From the NCBI GenBank assembly GCA_015222555.1, contig JADFVM010000006.1, positions 1 to 10,325 on the forward strand: DNA of 10,325 nucleotides, in the 5' to 3' direction. A program made the position numbers and the translations under genes. The notes under the pieces are model-generated. The model saw only the letters and a list, made by a program, of their open reading frames with translations, was not told the origin of the DNA and searched no databases. Numbering within the stretch: position 1 is the first letter of the stretch; every line of letters begins with the position of its first letter. This stretch comes from Pseudomonadota bacterium (lineage in GTDB: Bacteria; Desulfobacterota; JADFVX01). Positions 1 through 7,510 of this stretch are shown here, in pieces.

Positions 1-2
1 AA

Positions 3-1187
3 ACAGGCTTCGAGAGGCTTTTTGTAATAGCTGCGGGCAAGGCTGCCTATTCCATGTGCAAAGCTGTGGAAGAGACCCTGGGAGACATTATCAATGAAGG
101 TGTTGCAATCACAAAATATGATCATGGCGGTGAGCTGGAAAGGATAAAACTCTATGAGGCCTCGCATCCATTGCCCGATGAGAATGGTATTATTGCAACG
201 CGGGAGGTAATAGACCTGCTCGAGAACGCCGATGAGGACACACTTGTTCTTTGTCTTATCTCGGGAGGTGGTTCTTCCCTTCTTGTTTCTCCCTGTGACG
301 GGATTACACTTGAAGACAAGAAAAAGACAACAAATCTGCTTTTAAGGGCAGGTGCAGACATTAAAGACCTGAATTGCGTGAGAAAACACCTTTCTAAAGT
401 GAAGGGCGGCAGGCTGGCTGAGATTGCCGCACCGGCTTCGGTCATATCCTTTATCCTCTCGGACGTCATCGGAGATTCCCTCGATGTCATCGCATCAGGA
501 CCGACAGTGCCCGACTCAAGCAATTATTTGGATGCATTGCGTGTAATGGAAAAATATGAAATAAGAGATCAAACGCCACCTTCAGTATTGAACATGCTAA
601 GCGCCGGGTCCATAGGATTGGTTGGCGATACGCCTAAAGCAGGCGATGAAATGTTTTGCAGAGTTAAAAATGATATAATATGCAATATTATGTCTGCTCT
701 TGAAGGGGCGAAATTAAAGGCTGAGGAACTGGGTTTTATAACTGAGATAAGGTCGAGTCGGATTGAAGGGGAGGCAAGGGAAGCTGCGCTAACTTTAGCA
801 GACTTTGCCATCAAAAAGAAAAAATCGGGAGGAGGAAATAAACCGCTTTGCTTCATCTCGGGTGGTGAAACTACGGTCCATGTTAAGGGGCAGGGTAAAG
901 GGGGACGAAACATGGAGTTTGCCCTGGCCTTTGCCGAAAGAATCAAAGGTATTGAAGGGATTGCTTTGCTCTCGGCAGGCACGGACGGTACGGATGGTCC
1001 CACTGATGCGGCTGGTGCTATTGTGGATGGCCAGAGCGATGTTATTGCGCAGCAGGAAGGTTGTGACATGAAGGTCTATCTGAATAATAACGATTCATAC
1101 AGTTTCTTCGAAAAAACAGAGGGTTTGCTTATTACCGGCCCGACTGGAACTAATGTGATGGACATACAGATTGTGTTGATTAATTAA
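3..1187 (+). CDS. gckA: Glycerate 2-kinase, GckA/MOFRL family (5' partial)
   Basis: This enzyme phosphorylates D-glycerate to 2-phosphoglycerate with ATP in the cytoplasm, feeding glycerate into lower glycolysis. The reading frame is open to the left window edge and already encodes family sequence (FVIAAGKAAYSM, with the GKA lysine at 39-41) before the ATG at 54, so the true start lies upstream and roughly the first 30-50 residues are missing. Visible motifs in order are LISGGGSSLL (about 255-284), NCVRKHLSKVKGGRLAE, the ILSDVIGD...ASGPTVPD block, then the MOFRL-type C-terminal half with SGGETTVHVKGQGKGGRN (about 855-912), LSAGTDGTDGPTDAAGA, NNNDSY and TGPTGTNVMD. All core motifs are intact and the protein ends at the usual family position. 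It is followed by a 189-bp gap with its own downstream promoter, so it is probably not part of the next operon. Family assignment is secure; the exact physiological substrate is inferred. Confidence 0.93.
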   Translation, partial: TGFERLFVIAAGKAAYSMCKAVEETLGDIINEGVAITKYDHGGELERIKLYEASHPLPDENGIIATREVIDLLENADEDTLVLCLISGGGSSLLVSPCDGITLEDKKKTTNLLLRAGADIKDLNCVRKHLSKVKGGRLAEIAAPASVISFILSDVIGDSLDVIASGPTVPDSSNYLDALRVMEKYEIRDQTPPSVLNMLSAGSIGLVGDTPKAGDEMFCRVKNDIICNIMSALEGAKLKAEELGFITEIRSSRIEGEAREAALTLADFAIKKKKSGGGNKPLCFISGGETTVHVKGQGKGGRNMEFALAFAERIKGIEGIALLSAGTDGTDGPTDAAGAIVDGQSDVIAQQEGCDMKVYLNNNDSYSFFEKTEGLLITGPTGTNVMDIQIVLIN

Positions 1188-1313
1188 TGGATACTTTTGT
1201 TTACCGAAAAGAAAATGACAGCATGTGAATGCCCTTTCTGTTAAACATATTTCTTGTTTATTCCCGAAACTTCTCTCTCTTTGGAAAATCTAATTAGCAG
1301 GGGTAAATGTAAA

Positions 1314-1342
1314 TTGACAGCATAGTCCATTTATGTGAGAAT
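1314..1342 (+). promoter_or_regulatory. Predicted sigma70-type promoter for the five-gene cluster
   Basis: A perfect -35 hexamer TTGACA (1314-1319) is followed after 17 nt by GAGAAT (1337-1342, 4 of 6 matches to TATAAT). The TG at 1334-1335 makes it an extended -10. Transcription would start near 1349, giving a leader of about 28 nt before the GTG start at 1377. No other comparable promoter was seen inside the five-gene cluster. It is predicted from consensus only. Confidence 0.6.
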
Positions 1343-1360
1343 GACTTCTTTAAAATTAAA

Positions 1361-1379
1361 GAGGAATGGAAAATAAGTG
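1361..1379 (+). promoter_or_regulatory. Ribosome-binding region and GTG start of the AAA-M41 gene
   Basis: The frame has an in-frame TAA at 1374-1376 directly before GTG (1377-1379), so GTG is the first possible start, and the next in-frame ATG is about 40 codons inside conserved sequence. A GAGG at 1361-1364 lies 12 nt upstream, longer than usual, while a weaker GGA (1368-1370) lies 6 nt upstream. An ATG at 1366 opens a four-codon mini-frame (ATG GAA AAT AAG TGA) whose TGA overlaps the GTG, which could couple or dampen initiation. Confidence 0.5.
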
Positions 1380-3512
1380 AATACTACAGATTTTGAAAAA
1401 GAAATTAAGATCCATATAGAAGCGAGATATCCTGTCCTTTGGCTTGTTTCCTTTGAGGAAAGGCGCGTCGAAAAGATCGTTGAAAACCTATGTAAAACCA
1501 TGGATGTTCATTACTGGTCATGGTCTGTTTCCAAGGGTCTATACAGCAGTGAAAAAAAGAAAAAGGAGCCAGTGGGCAGAGAAAAGATTCTTACGGCCAT
1601 TGAAGAAAGAATCACTAAAAAAGATGAGGCAAATAATCTTTTCCTTCTCAAGGATATTGCCGGTTATTTTAATTCACATGAGTTTTTACGCAGATTCAGG
1701 GATCTTCCAGGAACAATGGACGAAGAGCGCTCCCTTAACAGTGTCTGTATTGTCTCTCCCACTCTTGGAGAGATACCGCCTGAGCTGGAAGAGGACATTA
1801 TCGTTCTAGAGCTGTCTCTGCCGGATTATAATGAAATAGAACAGATGGTATCAAAAACCTATGGCCATCTCATTCCGGCAACGTGGCACGAGTCAACCAA
1901 GTCTGTCCTTTACAAATCACTTCAGGGCCTTTCTATGGATAATATCAAGCGTGTTGTCAGAAAGGTTGTCAGCCTCAATGAGGGTGTCTTAAACGAAACC
2001 TGTCTAAAATTTATTCAGGATGAAAAACAGCAGATCATTAAGAAACAGAAGATCCTCGACTATTATCCCCACAAGGAAGCGCTGGAACATATCGGTGGAC
2101 TGGACGAAATAAAAAGCTGGTTTATTGAACGAGAGCATGTATTTCGTCTCAGTAAAGACAAAATTGAGGCTCTTGGCCTTGATGTGCCCAAAGGATTACT
2201 GCTTATCGGTGTGCCGGGTTCGGGTAAAAGCCTTTGCTGTAAGGCCCTCGCAGGTATCTGGAATCTTCCACTCTTGAGGATGGATGTGGGTAAAGTCTTT
2301 GGTTCCACTGTGGGAGAGTCCGAAAAAAACATCAGGCTTTCCATTCAACTTGCAGAGGCGCTGAGCCCATGCATTATGTGGATTGACGAAATAGACAAGG
2401 CTTTTGGCGGTGTGACAGGTTTTCAGGGTGATTCCGGTACTCAGCTTAGGGTCTTCGGTACCTTCATTACATGGCTTCAGGAAAAGGAAAAACCTGTTTT
2501 TGTCATTGCTACAGCCAACGAACCGAAAAATCTTCCGCCCGAATTATGGCGTAAGGGACGTTATGATGAGGTCTTTTTTGTCGATCTGCCCAGTACGGAA
2601 GAACGGGAGGAGATCGTTAAAATCCACCTTGAAAAGAGAATGCAGAATGCCTCGGCATTGGATCTCAAAGAGCTTGCTCAAAACAGCCAGGGTTTTACGG
2701 GTGCTGAAATTGAACAGGCGGTCAAGGATGCCATTGTAACGACCTTTAATGAAATTCACGGAGATAAGGACACGGTAGAGGCGGAGTCACGAATAGATTC
2801 TCTGACAAAAATTGAATTGTCTCAGGATACACTTGTCACCTCATTGAGAAAAATTACGCCGCTGTCTTTGTTGAAAAAAGAGGAAATCGAAGAGTTGAGG
2901 GAATGGAGCCACCAAAGGGCAAGGCCGGCCTCCCGTTCTCTTTTTATGCAGCGAGCCGAAATCTTGAGCGATGCGGAAAAAAGAAGTATCGCTATTCACG
3001 AGGCCGGGCATGTCCTTATGATGTGGCATCATTTCAGAGAGGTGCCTGTTTTCATCGGTATAGATAATTATAGAAGCTCATCTGTCTTCATCCCCAAAGA
3101 CGAGTCAATGATCAATACCCGCACAAAGAGGGACCTGGAAAATGAAATAGGCGTTATCCTCGGGGGAATGGTTACCGAAGATGAGGTTTGTGGCGCAGAC
3201 CTGAAAACTGTGGGCGCATCTCAGGATCTGACCGGGGCGACGGCGCTGGCAAAGAAAATGGTTGTTGAATATGGCTTCGGTGAACTGATGAGAAATACGA
3301 GCCTCATTGAACTCCAGGACTATGCTCTCATCTCTGGAAAAGAGATACTTGATGACATACAGAGGATCCTTTCCAGTGTGCAGGAAGAGACTGAGGGTGT
3401 TATCTCCAGCAACAAGGAGGTCTTGATGAAGCTCGTTGACACCATTGTTGATAACATGGTGATGAACAGCGATGCGATGATTAAATTTTTTAATGCCAAT
3501 GAGCTTTCTTAA
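1377..3512 (+). CDS. Ycf46-like AAA+ ATPase fused to FtsH-like M41 zinc metalloprotease
   Basis: Likely an ATP-driven soluble protease or unfoldase. Residues 1-230 form an N-terminal domain typical of Ycf46-like AAA proteins (ARYPVLWLVSFEERR near the start). The AAA+ core (about 235-430) has Walker A GVPGSGKS (278-285, K284), Walker B CIMWIDEID (D337, E338) and WRKGRYDE with candidate arginine fingers R392 and R395. Its wording (LPLLRMDVGKVFGSTVGESE, SPCIMWIDEIDKAFGG) is Ycf46-like. After a linker, residues about 535-711 match peptidase M41: zinc motif HEAGH (541-545), a GGMVTEDEVCG segment, and GASQDLTGAT, where D617 fits the third zinc ligand of FtsH; helices after it match the FtsH C-terminal end. 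All catalytic residues appear present. Unlike FtsH there is no N-terminal transmembrane pair, so it should be cytosolic. The GTG start is forced by an upstream in-frame stop. It is the first gene of the cluster. The domain calls are strong; the substrate is unknown. Confidence 0.88.
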   Translation: MNTTDFEKEIKIHIEARYPVLWLVSFEERRVEKIVENLCKTMDVHYWSWSVSKGLYSSEKKKKEPVGREKILTAIEERITKKDEANNLFLLKDIAGYFNSHEFLRRFRDLPGTMDEERSLNSVCIVSPTLGEIPPELEEDIIVLELSLPDYNEIEQMVSKTYGHLIPATWHESTKSVLYKSLQGLSMDNIKRVVRKVVSLNEGVLNETCLKFIQDEKQQIIKKQKILDYYPHKEALEHIGGLDEIKSWFIEREHVFRLSKDKIEALGLDVPKGLLLIGVPGSGKSLCCKALAGIWNLPLLRMDVGKVFGSTVGESEKNIRLSIQLAEALSPCIMWIDEIDKAFGGVTGFQGDSGTQLRVFGTFITWLQEKEKPVFVIATANEPKNLPPELWRKGRYDEVFFVDLPSTEEREEIVKIHLEKRMQNASALDLKELAQNSQGFTGAEIEQAVKDAIVTTFNEIHGDKDTVEAESRIDSLTKIELSQDTLVTSLRKITPLSLLKKEEIEELREWSHQRARPASRSLFMQRAEILSDAEKRSIAIHEAGHVLMMWHHFREVPVFIGIDNYRSSSVFIPKDESMINTRTKRDLENEIGVILGGMVTEDEVCGADLKTVGASQDLTGATALAKKMVVEYGFGELMRNTSLIELQDYALISGKEILDDIQRILSSVQEETEGVISSNKEVLMKLVDTIVDNMVMNSDAMIKFFNANELS

Positions 3513-3520
3513 AAGGGGAG
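3513..3520 (+). promoter_or_regulatory. Strong Shine-Dalgarno for the DUF1257 gene
   Basis: The sequence AAGGGGAG fills the space between the TAA of the AAA-M41 gene (3510-3512) and ATG 3527, leaving a 6-nt spacer. It is the strongest ribosome-binding site in the cluster and suggests that the small protein is made in higher amounts than the upstream protease. Confidence 0.7.
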
Positions 3521-3526
3521 AGTGAC

Positions 3527-3865
3527 ATGTCATTTTATACGGTTATTAATACGGAATTAAGTAATATGGAATTAATTATCTGTGCCCTTGAAGAACTGCA
3601 GAACCGGGGTGAGATAAAAGTTTTTGACTGCAACAAGAATAAAGAGACCATTGAAGTTAATCGCGATGGAGATATCCTGAACATCGTTAAGGAGAGATCG
3701 GGTAACTATCAGGTCGCCGGGGATGCAAGGGTGGCTGAGCGTTTTGCACAAAGGCTAAAGCAGATCTATGCTTATGAAACAATAAAGGAAAACCTCCCCC
3801 TTGATTTTGAGATCGCTACGGAAAACGAGGTTGCCGGGGAAATCAGGATAATGTTGAAGGCCTGA
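3527..3865 (+). CDS. DUF1257 / Ycf35-like small protein
   Basis: This 112-residue protein starts MSFYTVINTEL and ends VAGEIRIMLKA, which fits the Ycf35/DUF1257 pattern: an MS-[HF]-x-T-x-I-x-T-E start, a central basic and hydrophobic region (here SGNYQVAGDARVAERF), a QxYAYETI segment (here LKQIYAYETIKE) and a C-terminal short beta strand of alternating hydrophobics. The biochemical role of the family is unknown; homologues are found in plastids, cyanobacteria and various other bacteria. No signal peptide or membrane segment is visible, and its only cysteine is in FDCNKN. It lies 14 nt after the protease gene and 27 nt before the next coding start, so co-transcription is likely. Because it is small and well translated it may be an adaptor or substrate of the protease, the Hsp70-like protein or the radical SAM enzyme; that is inference. 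Confidence 0.75.
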   Translation: MSFYTVINTELSNMELIICALEELQNRGEIKVFDCNKNKETIEVNRDGDILNIVKERSGNYQVAGDARVAERFAQRLKQIYAYETIKENLPLDFEIATENEVAGEIRIMLKA

Positions 3866-3892
3866 GCTGTTCTTCACTTAAAGGAAATGTTC

Positions 3893-4075
3893 ATGGATAA
3901 GGAAATCAAAATTAAAATTACGCCAGACGGAAAGGTTGAGATAGACTCAACGGTTTTCAGCGATTGCAAGGAAATCGCAGACCATCTGGCAAAAGTCCTC
4001 GGCAAAGTCGAAAAGTTTTCCATCAAGGAACACGATGATGCGGTGGAGAAAATCAACATAGACAGTAATAAGTAA
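3893..4075 (+). CDS. DUF2997-like 60-residue protein
   Basis: The protein starts MDKEIKIKITPDGKVEID and continues with SDCKEIADHLAKVLGKVE. This is the DUF2997 pattern: an amphipathic beta strand, a PDG turn, a single conserved cysteine at the head of a helix, then a leucine-rich helix ending in a lysine-glutamate tail. An ATG at 3887 (two codons earlier) is open, but AAGGA at 3881-3885 would be only 1 nt from it and is 7 nt from ATG 3893, so 3893 is the better start. The family has no known function and, as I recall, is often found beside DUF1257 genes, as here. The lone cysteine could be a site of modification or metal or cluster transfer, which is speculation. No export signal is visible. 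Confidence 0.72.
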   Translation: MDKEIKIKITPDGKVEIDSTVFSDCKEIADHLAKVLGKVEKFSIKEHDDAVEKINIDSNK

Positions 4076-4086
4076 GGCCATCTCAA

Positions 4087-4650
4087 ATGGAAGAGCAGCT
4101 GAAAATTAACATCCATTCGATTATTCCACGTTCCGATATCAACGGGCCAGGCTCGAGGATGGTCGTATTTTTTCAGGGCTGTGGCGCCCGATGCCGGGAC
4201 TGTTTTAATCCCGAGACCCAGGTTTTCAAAATGGTCTCTCTTTATACAGCGGAGGAGATTTTTCACAAGCACCTTGAAGAAGGCATGGAAGGGCTCACTG
4301 TTAGTGGTGGAGAACCTTTTTTACAGGCAGAGGAACTTCATCAGCTCTTAAAGACGGCCAAAAATGATTATGGCCTTACAACGGTAGTATATACCGGTTT
4401 CACTTATGATGAACTCTCTGCCATCGATGGAATGGAAGAGATATTTGATTTTGTCGATGTCCTTATCGACGGCAGATACGATAGGAAACATAAGGAAAAA
4501 ACCTTGCTTGCCAGAGGCTCAACAAACCAGAAATTCCATTTTTTCACAAAACGTTATAATGTAGATGATTTTTATATGCCAGGAAAGGTTGAGGTCATTA
4601 TCGGGCAGGATGGCAACGTGACAGAAACCGGTTTTAGTAAAATAGCATAG
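4087..4650 (+). CDS. NrdG-like radical SAM [4Fe-4S] protein
   Basis: This 187-residue protein has the radical SAM cluster motif CGARCRDC (C32-x3-C36-x2-C39) after MVVFFQG, and the SAM-binding SGGEP motif (73-77). LIDGRYD (127-132) and ARGSTNQKF (142-150) are hallmarks of the short activating enzymes related to NrdG, which use SAM and an Fe-S cluster to make a glycyl radical on a partner enzyme. Length (NrdG is about 150-170) fits a compact activase without extra clusters. The SD is TAAGG at 4073-4077, overlapping the stop of the DUF2997 gene and lying 9 nt before ATG. No NrdD or other glycyl-radical enzyme is encoded in the window, and no RVxGY-type glycyl motif is seen in the neighbours, so its target is probably something else, perhaps a cluster protein. 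Annotation as an anaerobic ribonucleotide reductase activase would be over-precise. Confidence 0.85.
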   Translation: MEEQLKINIHSIIPRSDINGPGSRMVVFFQGCGARCRDCFNPETQVFKMVSLYTAEEIFHKHLEEGMEGLTVSGGEPFLQAEELHQLLKTAKNDYGLTTVVYTGFTYDELSAIDGMEEIFDFVDVLIDGRYDRKHKEKTLLARGSTNQKFHFFTKRYNVDDFYMPGKVEVIIGQDGNVTETGFSKIA

Positions 4651-4655
4651 AATGA

Positions 4656-7445
4656 ATGTATATGAACTTTGAAACCCAGCTAAACGACATAATTGATACA
4701 TCCAAAAGCGCGTCTGATTCAATAGAACTCAAAAAGTCTGTTTTTCAATTCCTTAGGAATCTCCCTTCAAATAACATTGACCTGGATATTTACAGGTCGT
4801 GCCTGGAACTGATTAAACAAATTGATGTTCCCGGAGAGCGATCCTTTTCCCTCACAGAGTTCATTAATATCGTCACACAGTCAGAGGAAGCCTTTCCCGT
4901 CATCATCGATGCTGCAGGATCGGTTATTGACGCGGCGCAATCCATAGACAATTTGAAACACAAAAAGTCAACTATCCTCCGTCTGGCAGATAGTCTCCCT
5001 GATAGACCGGAATTGATGACTCTATATCTCAAAGTAATGTCGCTTGCCATCGACGTGACTGACAAGGTTGATGATGATGTTGAAAGACGAATAGGGCTGG
5101 TAAACATTTCAAACAAGCTCAGAAACCGGCCCCAGTTTGAGGCGCTTTCACTCCATGCCATGCGGGTTTGCCTCGGCCTTTCAAAGGAGGCAGGTTATGA
5201 AAAATATTCTCTCCCTCTTATTGCAAAGGGCCTTCCGAAGATGTGCGATTACAAGTTTTACAGAAACAACACCTTCTTCGGCGTCACGCTGGCGCTCCCT
5301 AAAAAGGGGGAGTTTCTCAAGCTGTATAAAGAAGCTATAGAAATTGCCATTGAAGCGAGTGACCTCATTGAAGAGGCGTTTTATAAAAAATACGCCCTCT
5401 TTTTTATTGCAGAGGCCCTTCCGAAAACAGATGACTTTCTTCCTCTATATAAAAAGACCCTTTCTGAAGCATTGAATGCTGTCCTGGCCATGAATGACCC
5501 TTTTGCCAGACAGTATGCCCTCATTGAAATACTTCAGGAGTTTCCAAAAACACCGGAGTTTTCTTCGCAGATTTTAAGAACCATAGAAAATATTCTCCCT
5601 TTCTTCACCTTTCAGAGTCGCGTCTCTGACATGGAAATAATCGATGTCTTCGATTACCTGATTGTCGTTGAAGAAAAGAAGTTGAAAGACTCCAAGAAAA
5701 AGATGTATTCAAGAGAAAAAATTGCAAGGTTATTTTCTGCAGAGCTTGAAAAATTGACTATGGAATTGAATGACATCCGCTTGCTCGAGATGTTAAAACC
5801 CTATGCTCATGTCTGGGCGAGGCCAAAGGTCTTGCGGGATACTGTGAGGAAAGTCATTGCTCATGTAGAGGCATTGATGAAGGAACACCATGGGCGGGAA
5901 GTTGAAAGGCCGATTGCTATCAAAGAATCTTTTTTTGATATAGCGACAGATGCCGGTTCAGGCAAGAAGAGTCAAACCGCAGTCAATACGCTGGCTATAG
6001 ACCTTGGCGCAACCAATACCGTTATTATGAGAAAATTGTGGGACGGTGAACCTGACTATCTACCGCTGAACGCCATATCCAAGAAGTATGGAGACTATAA
6101 CAGTATACCAACGTTAATTAATCCTGAAACGGGTGAAATCGGAACAGAAGCTCTAAAAAGAATGAATTACATAAACATTAAAAAGATGCTTCTTGAAGGT
6201 GATCCGCGAGGCAAAGAGTTAATGGAAAGATATTTCCGTTCACTCTATGAGCATATTAAAAGCACACAACCCCAAAAGGGATTGCTGTCCCGTCTTGGCA
6301 GCAAGGTGACAGAAAGGATTTGTGTCACCGTTCCTGTTGGCTTCATCGACTATGGTAAAGCGATTCATGAAATTGTAAAAGACGTAACAGGCAGTGGCAG
6401 TATCGATATTGTTGAGGAGCCTCTGACTGCGGCCATCGGTTATAACGTAGCCGAAAATAGAGACAAGCTTGTTATTGTCTTCGATTTTGGAGGCTGTACG
6501 CTGGATATCATGTTGCTGAGATTAAATGTCGACAGGGTGCATGTTGTTGCAAAGCCGGACAGATCAAAAATGTTGGGGGGGCGTGATGTTGATTCCTGGT
6601 TGGCAGAGTACCTGGCAGAAGTATGCGGACTTGCTGAAGATGACATATCCTATGAACTTCTGGAAAAGGCAGAGGCGATAAAAGTATCGCTGTCCGATTA
6701 TAAAACTGTCCCCTTTGAATGGGAGGGCAGGAAAGTTTGTGATGTGACGAGGGAAACTTTTGAGGAGATCCTGTCTTCTCACGGTTTCTATAATAACGTA
6801 GACAGGGCCATTTCCTATGTGCTCAGGAAAGCGAAAAAGGTGGGTATAGAAAAAGAAATGGTTGAAGAAGTCCTTCTCACCGGAGGGGCTTCACTGATCC
6901 CTTCTTTTAAGGCTAAAATAGCCCATACTTTTCCCCATCTGGCAGAGAAAAATGCAATCTATGATCATAGTCCCCTTACTGCCGTTGTTAAAGGCGCGAC
7001 TATTTACGGGACCAAGGATGTCATTGACAGGCATCTCGGAATGGCCTATGCCCTGCGTTATAAAAGTGAAAATAAGAAGGATCGATATTCTTATGAAATA
7101 TTGCTTGAAAAAGGGATGTCCCTGCCTTTTGAAAAGACCTTCAGAATGAAACCTGCAAGAACCCTTGGAGTACAGAGTGAAATCTATGTAGAGCTTTACG
7201 AAGTTCCCGAGGCACTTATTGCCAGGCGATGGGTGAAAGAGTCGGGAAAAGAGCTCATAAGGCAGTATCTGAAACAAAGCGAAAAAGATGTAGAACTGAA
7301 AGCATTAAAGATTGTTACCATCACTTTTAATGAGCCTCTTGAAGAAACTGTTGATGTGGCTTTCTGCATTGATGAGAATAGAAAAGTCAAGGTCAAGTGC
7401 GAAAAAGAGGGGATAGAGCTTGATACCGATTTGAGTTTGCAATAG
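4656..7445 (+). CDS. Helical-repeat protein fused to Hsp70/DnaK-type ATPase
   Basis: A 929-residue two-part protein. Residues 1 to about 435 are alpha-helical with a recurring motif LPxxxxF/L followed by LY and an alanine-rich helix, seen near residues 35, 113, 155, 193, 214, 254 and 296 (LPDRPEL, LRNRPQF, LPKMCDY, LPKKGEF, LPKTDDF, FPKTPEF), about every 40 residues. This looks like a solenoid scaffold for binding partners. Residues about 445-770 are an actin/Hsp70 nucleotide-binding domain: phosphate-1 IDLGATNT (448-455), the lysine-bearing IGTEALKR, EEPLTAAIGY, phosphate-2 FDFGGCTLD (609-617; T615 and D617 match DnaK T199 and D201) and adenosine motif LLTGGAS (740-746). The C-terminal 160 residues resemble a divergent beta substrate-binding domain. 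No membrane segment is evident. Two nearby ATGs (4656, 4662) are possible starts and neither has a good SD; the gene begins 5 nt after the radical SAM stop, so coupled translation is likely. The fold is certain for the ATPase part; client proteins are unknown. Confidence 0.85.
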   Translation: MYMNFETQLNDIIDTSKSASDSIELKKSVFQFLRNLPSNNIDLDIYRSCLELIKQIDVPGERSFSLTEFINIVTQSEEAFPVIIDAAGSVIDAAQSIDNLKHKKSTILRLADSLPDRPELMTLYLKVMSLAIDVTDKVDDDVERRIGLVNISNKLRNRPQFEALSLHAMRVCLGLSKEAGYEKYSLPLIAKGLPKMCDYKFYRNNTFFGVTLALPKKGEFLKLYKEAIEIAIEASDLIEEAFYKKYALFFIAEALPKTDDFLPLYKKTLSEALNAVLAMNDPFARQYALIEILQEFPKTPEFSSQILRTIENILPFFTFQSRVSDMEIIDVFDYLIVVEEKKLKDSKKKMYSREKIARLFSAELEKLTMELNDIRLLEMLKPYAHVWARPKVLRDTVRKVIAHVEALMKEHHGREVERPIAIKESFFDIATDAGSGKKSQTAVNTLAIDLGATNTVIMRKLWDGEPDYLPLNAISKKYGDYNSIPTLINPETGEIGTEALKRMNYINIKKMLLEGDPRGKELMERYFRSLYEHIKSTQPQKGLLSRLGSKVTERICVTVPVGFIDYGKAIHEIVKDVTGSGSIDIVEEPLTAAIGYNVAENRDKLVIVFDFGGCTLDIMLLRLNVDRVHVVAKPDRSKMLGGRDVDSWLAEYLAEVCGLAEDDISYELLEKAEAIKVSLSDYKTVPFEWEGRKVCDVTRETFEEILSSHGFYNNVDRAISYVLRKAKKVGIEKEMVEEVLLTGGASLIPSFKAKIAHTFPHLAEKNAIYDHSPLTAVVKGATIYGTKDVIDRHLGMAYALRYKSENKKDRYSYEILLEKGMSLPFEKTFRMKPARTLGVQSEIYVELYEVPEALIARRWVKESGKELIRQYLKQSEKDVELKALKIVTITFNEPLEETVDVAFCIDENRKVKVKCEKEGIELDTDLSLQ

Positions 7446-7510
7446 CTTTGTCATCGAGTCGACTTTTCAATCTGCAAATAAATGTGACCTCACTATTTAA
7501 CCCAAGAGAT

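Noticed and set aside
54..56. ATG at 54 as the start of the glycerate kinase
   Set aside because: The same frame is open to the window edge and encodes conserved family residues (AAGKAAYS) before it, so the gene is 5'-truncated by the window.
152..1069. Long open frames on the - strand under the glycerate kinase
   Set aside because: They are antisense to a clearly conserved gene, show no recognisable motif and have low-complexity serine and proline-rich products.
1190..1260. Possible terminator after the glycerate kinase (AAGAAAATGACAG pairing with CTGTTAAACATATTTCTT)
   Set aside because: The pairing is interrupted, AT-rich and has a long loop with no clean T-run, so it is not convincing.
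3887..3889. ATG at 3887 as the start of the DUF2997 gene
   Set aside because: The AAGGA ribosome site would be only 1 nt away; ATG 3893 has 7-nt spacing and gives the usual MxKEIKIKI start.
3105..4272. Minus-strand open frames across the 3' end of the protease gene and the small genes
   Set aside because: They overlap several + strand genes with family matches and good ribosome sites; the antisense products look like nothing known.
4087..4650. Calling the radical SAM protein a true NrdG
   Set aside because: No NrdD partner is adjacent, and the operon context differs from nrdDG operons; only the family level is supported.
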